In this document: positions 6,961 to 8,385 of the stretch, piece after piece | Layout: every line of letters starts with the position of its first letter | How positions within the stretch are numbered: the stretch's first letter is position 1 | Source of the DNA: Lachnospiraceae bacterium | GTDB lineage: Bacteria > Bacillota > Clostridia > Lachnospirales > Lachnospiraceae | Reading direction: 5' to 3' | Length of the DNA: 8,385 bases | Assembly: GCA_900770535.1 (NCBI GenBank) | Contig: CAAHDV010000104.1 | Coordinates: forward strand, 1 to 8,385 | Notes under the pieces: generated by a model | The model's database searches: none | Told to the model about the DNA's origin: nothing | What the model saw: the letters and a program-made list of their open reading frames with translations, nothing else | Position numbers and translations under genes: made by a program

Positions 6961-7713
6961 ATGGAACAGAATCAGCCATCTGCGTCCCGCCGGGATCACC
7001 GGTACCGCAGGAAAAAACAAAGTGAATGGCCGCACATCCTCTTATTTTATGTGCTCCCGTTCCTTGTATTTAACAGCATCTTATTTGTCTGTCTCACCGC
7101 GAAGCCAAAGCTGAACGTTGTGGTAGAAGACACCAACGACTACCTTTCCACCCATGTCGTCCTGACCGTAAAGTCATTTTTCCCGACCAAATCCGTCAGC
7201 ATGACATTAGATGGCGAACCGCTGGAGCTGGAAAAAGGCAAGCACCATACATACACAGCCACCGTTTACAAAAACGGCTCCATCGAGTCTTGCGTGGTAA
7301 ACTTAAACGGCATGCCGGCCACTGTCTTCGAGCACGTGAACGTGTTAGATGACAATCCGCCGGAATTTTCCAGCACCGATATTCAGGACGGTGTCGTTAC
7401 CATCACCTTATCCGACAGCCAGTCCGGCATCAATTTTGATTCCATCTACGCTCTGGATTCTGCCGGAGAACGCGTAGAGCCCACCAGCGTGGACCGCGCC
7501 AGCAACACCCTCTCCTTCGAGATGGACCCGGCCGGACTTCATGTTTACGCCCGCGACAAGGCCGACAACGAGGTACAGGGTACTTTCACCTCCCACAAAG
7601 AGGGTAGCGTAGAAACCCTGGAGGGCGGCGCAGTCGACCCGGAGGAACATGACAGTGCCGCAGCGGGCACAAGCACTCAGGCCGCAGCTGCTACACAGGT
7701 TTCCGTTCAGTAG
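6961..7713 (+). CDS. Unknown membrane-anchored protein with Ig-like beta domains
   Basis: A 250-residue protein with a well-supported ATG: AAGGAG at 6949-6954, six bases upstream. The N-terminus (1-22) is strongly basic (RRDHRYRRKKQ) and is followed by one hydrophobic segment at about 25-45 with no cleavage site, so it should be a signal anchor with the bulk outside the cell. Residues about 50-129 and 130-209 have the alternating hydrophobic pattern and turn motifs (LDGEPLEL, DDNPPEF, LSDSQSGINF, YARDKADNE) of bacterial Ig-like beta-sandwich repeats. The last 41 residues are acidic, then Ala/Thr/Gln-rich and probably disordered. No catalytic motif, sortase signal or lipobox is seen. It is monocistronic, closed by the terminator at 7751-7801, and divergent from the HD hydrolase. 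The Ig-like call is by eye; the function is unknown. Confidence 0.85.
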   Translation: MEQNQPSASRRDHRYRRKKQSEWPHILLFYVLPFLVFNSILFVCLTAKPKLNVVVEDTNDYLSTHVVLTVKSFFPTKSVSMTLDGEPLELEKGKHHTYTATVYKNGSIESCVVNLNGMPATVFEHVNVLDDNPPEFSSTDIQDGVVTITLSDSQSGINFDSIYALDSAGERVEPTSVDRASNTLSFEMDPAGLHVYARDKADNEVQGTFTSHKEGSVETLEGGAVDPEEHDSAAAGTSTQAAAATQVSVQ

Positions 7714-7750
7714 TCTTTCCGTAATCATGGAACCTTTATTTTTCAAACGA

Positions 7751-7801
7751 AAAACGCACAGGTTACAGCATCATCTCTGTAACCCGTGCGTTTTCTTTTT
7801 T
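7751..7801. terminator. Strong bidirectional Rho-independent terminator
   Basis: Two 18-base arms (7751-7768 and 7777-7794) pair at 17 of 18 positions around an 8-base loop; the one mismatch is A7760 with C7785. On the plus strand the stem ends in TTTT-C-TTTTTT and closes the Ig-like gene. On the minus strand it ends in a five-T run just after the arm and closes malQ, whose stop is at 7830. The convergent arrangement fits shared use. Confidence 0.92.
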
Positions 7802-7829
7802 GTGTACTCCGTGCCACGCTCCGCGGATA

Positions 7830-8385
7830 TCACTTGCTGCTTTGCACGCCTTGATCTGCCTGATCCTTTTCCGGCGCATCGGCCTGGACCTTCTTTGCCC
7901 GTCCGTAAGTCTCCGCCATCTCCCGGCACTTTGCGACCAGCTCCGGCGTCATATCATCTTTCTTCATACGCCAGCGCCAGTTTTTCCCCAGAGTAGACGG
8001 CTCATTTGTGCGTGCCCAGTTTCCCAGGCCCAGATAATCCTGCACCGGAATCACCGCCAGCTTCGCCACACTGGCCAGCGCCAGGCGGATGTAATCCCAA
8101 TGGATCTCTCCCTCCGGTGTATACGCATTTCCCAGATACCGCAGCGCAAATGCCTTTGACGCCGGAGAAAGACTGTGATACCATCCCTGCAGCGTCATAT
8201 TGTCATGGGTTCCCGTGTAAACCACACAGTTTTTCGGATACCGGTGCGGCAGATAGCTGCTGGCACCCTCATCGTCAAACGCAAACTCCAGTACCTTCAT
8301 GCCCGGGAAGCCGGTCTTCTTCACCAGCGCCAGCACAGAAGGAGTCAGGAAACCAAGATCCTCCGCAATGATCGGAAGCTTGCCA
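7830..8385 (-). CDS. malQ: 4-alpha-glucanotransferase (amylomaltase), C-terminal part, 5' end cut by window edge
   Basis: A GH77 enzyme that transfers alpha-1,4-glucan chains between maltodextrins, used in maltose/glycogen metabolism in the cytoplasm. The frame is open from the right edge to TGA at 7830-7832, giving 184 visible residues. Near the start is IIAEDLGFLTPSV, whose Glu (visible residue 8) aligns with the acid/base Glu340 of Thermus amylomaltase. It is followed by PGMKVLEFAFD and by YTGTHDNMT, with the conserved His-Asp pair of the active site (Asp395 equivalent). GLGNWARTNEPSTLGKNWRWRM is the usual C-terminal family block. After the family end the protein adds a short polar tail ending VQSSK. 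The nucleophile region and N-terminus lie outside the window. The terminator at 7751-7801 follows. Confidence 0.96.
   Translation of the reverse strand, partial: GKLPIIAEDLGFLTPSVLALVKKTGFPGMKVLEFAFDDEGASSYLPHRYPKNCVVYTGTHDNMTLQGWYHSLSPASKAFALRYLGNAYTPEGEIHWDYIRLALASVAKLAVIPVQDYLGLGNWARTNEPSTLGKNWRWRMKKDDMTPELVAKCREMAETYGRAKKVQADAPEKDQADQGVQSSK

Noticed and set aside
1..8385. A CRISPR array, phage defence island, toxin-antitoxin pair or mobile element
   Set aside because: No spaced repeats, integrase or transposase, terminal repeats or defence-type domains were seen on either strand; all genes are core-metabolic or membrane proteins.

Overview
The window looks like ordinary chromosomal DNA from a strictly anaerobic, fermentative Firmicute, most likely of the Lachnospiraceae (Clostridium cluster XIVa). 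That placement is inferred from the pyruvate formate-lyase and amylomaltase protein sequences, the moderately GC-rich coding DNA, the strong AGGAGG-type ribosome binding sites and the Gram-positive style membrane proteins. No rRNA, tRNA, CRISPR array, transposase, phage or plasmid gene was seen.

Layout from left to right. (1) 1-1728, minus: most of a pyruvate formate-lyase gene (pflB), with its 3' end beyond the left edge. (2) 1729-2126: a 398-base upstream region with a candidate promoter, an inverted repeat over the -10/start region, a Rex-like operator and two copies of a TGTATACA palindrome. (3) 2127-4850, minus: a 907-residue P-type Ca2+-transporting ATPase. (4) 5005-5868, minus: an unrecognised signal-peptide plus single-TM surface protein, probably co-transcribed with the ATPase. 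(5) 5869-6168: a structured leader, a good promoter embedded in a perfect 10-bp inverted repeat, and the terminator of the next gene. (6) 6169-6750, minus: a small HD-domain alarmone hydrolase (MESH1/SpoT-like). (7) 6751-6960: a divergent promoter region. (8) 6961-7713, plus: a membrane-anchored protein with Ig-like beta domains. (9) 7751-7801: a strong bidirectional terminator. (10) 7830-8385, minus: the C-terminal end of 4-alpha-glucanotransferase (malQ), with its 5' part beyond the right edge.

How the genes fit together: pflB (pyruvate + CoA to acetyl-CoA + formate) and malQ (maltodextrin/glycogen remodelling) belong to central fermentation and storage-carbon metabolism. The Rex-like site, if real, would tie pflB to the NADH/NAD+ ratio. 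The surface protein and Ca2+ pump form a probable two-gene unit at the membrane. The HD hydrolase is probably a stringent-response housekeeping enzyme and is divergent from the Ig-like membrane protein.

I found no convincing new multi-gene system. The points most worth a second look are the ion-site residues and A-domain insertion of the Ca2+ pump, its unknown partner protein, and the inverted repeats at the two minus-strand promoters.
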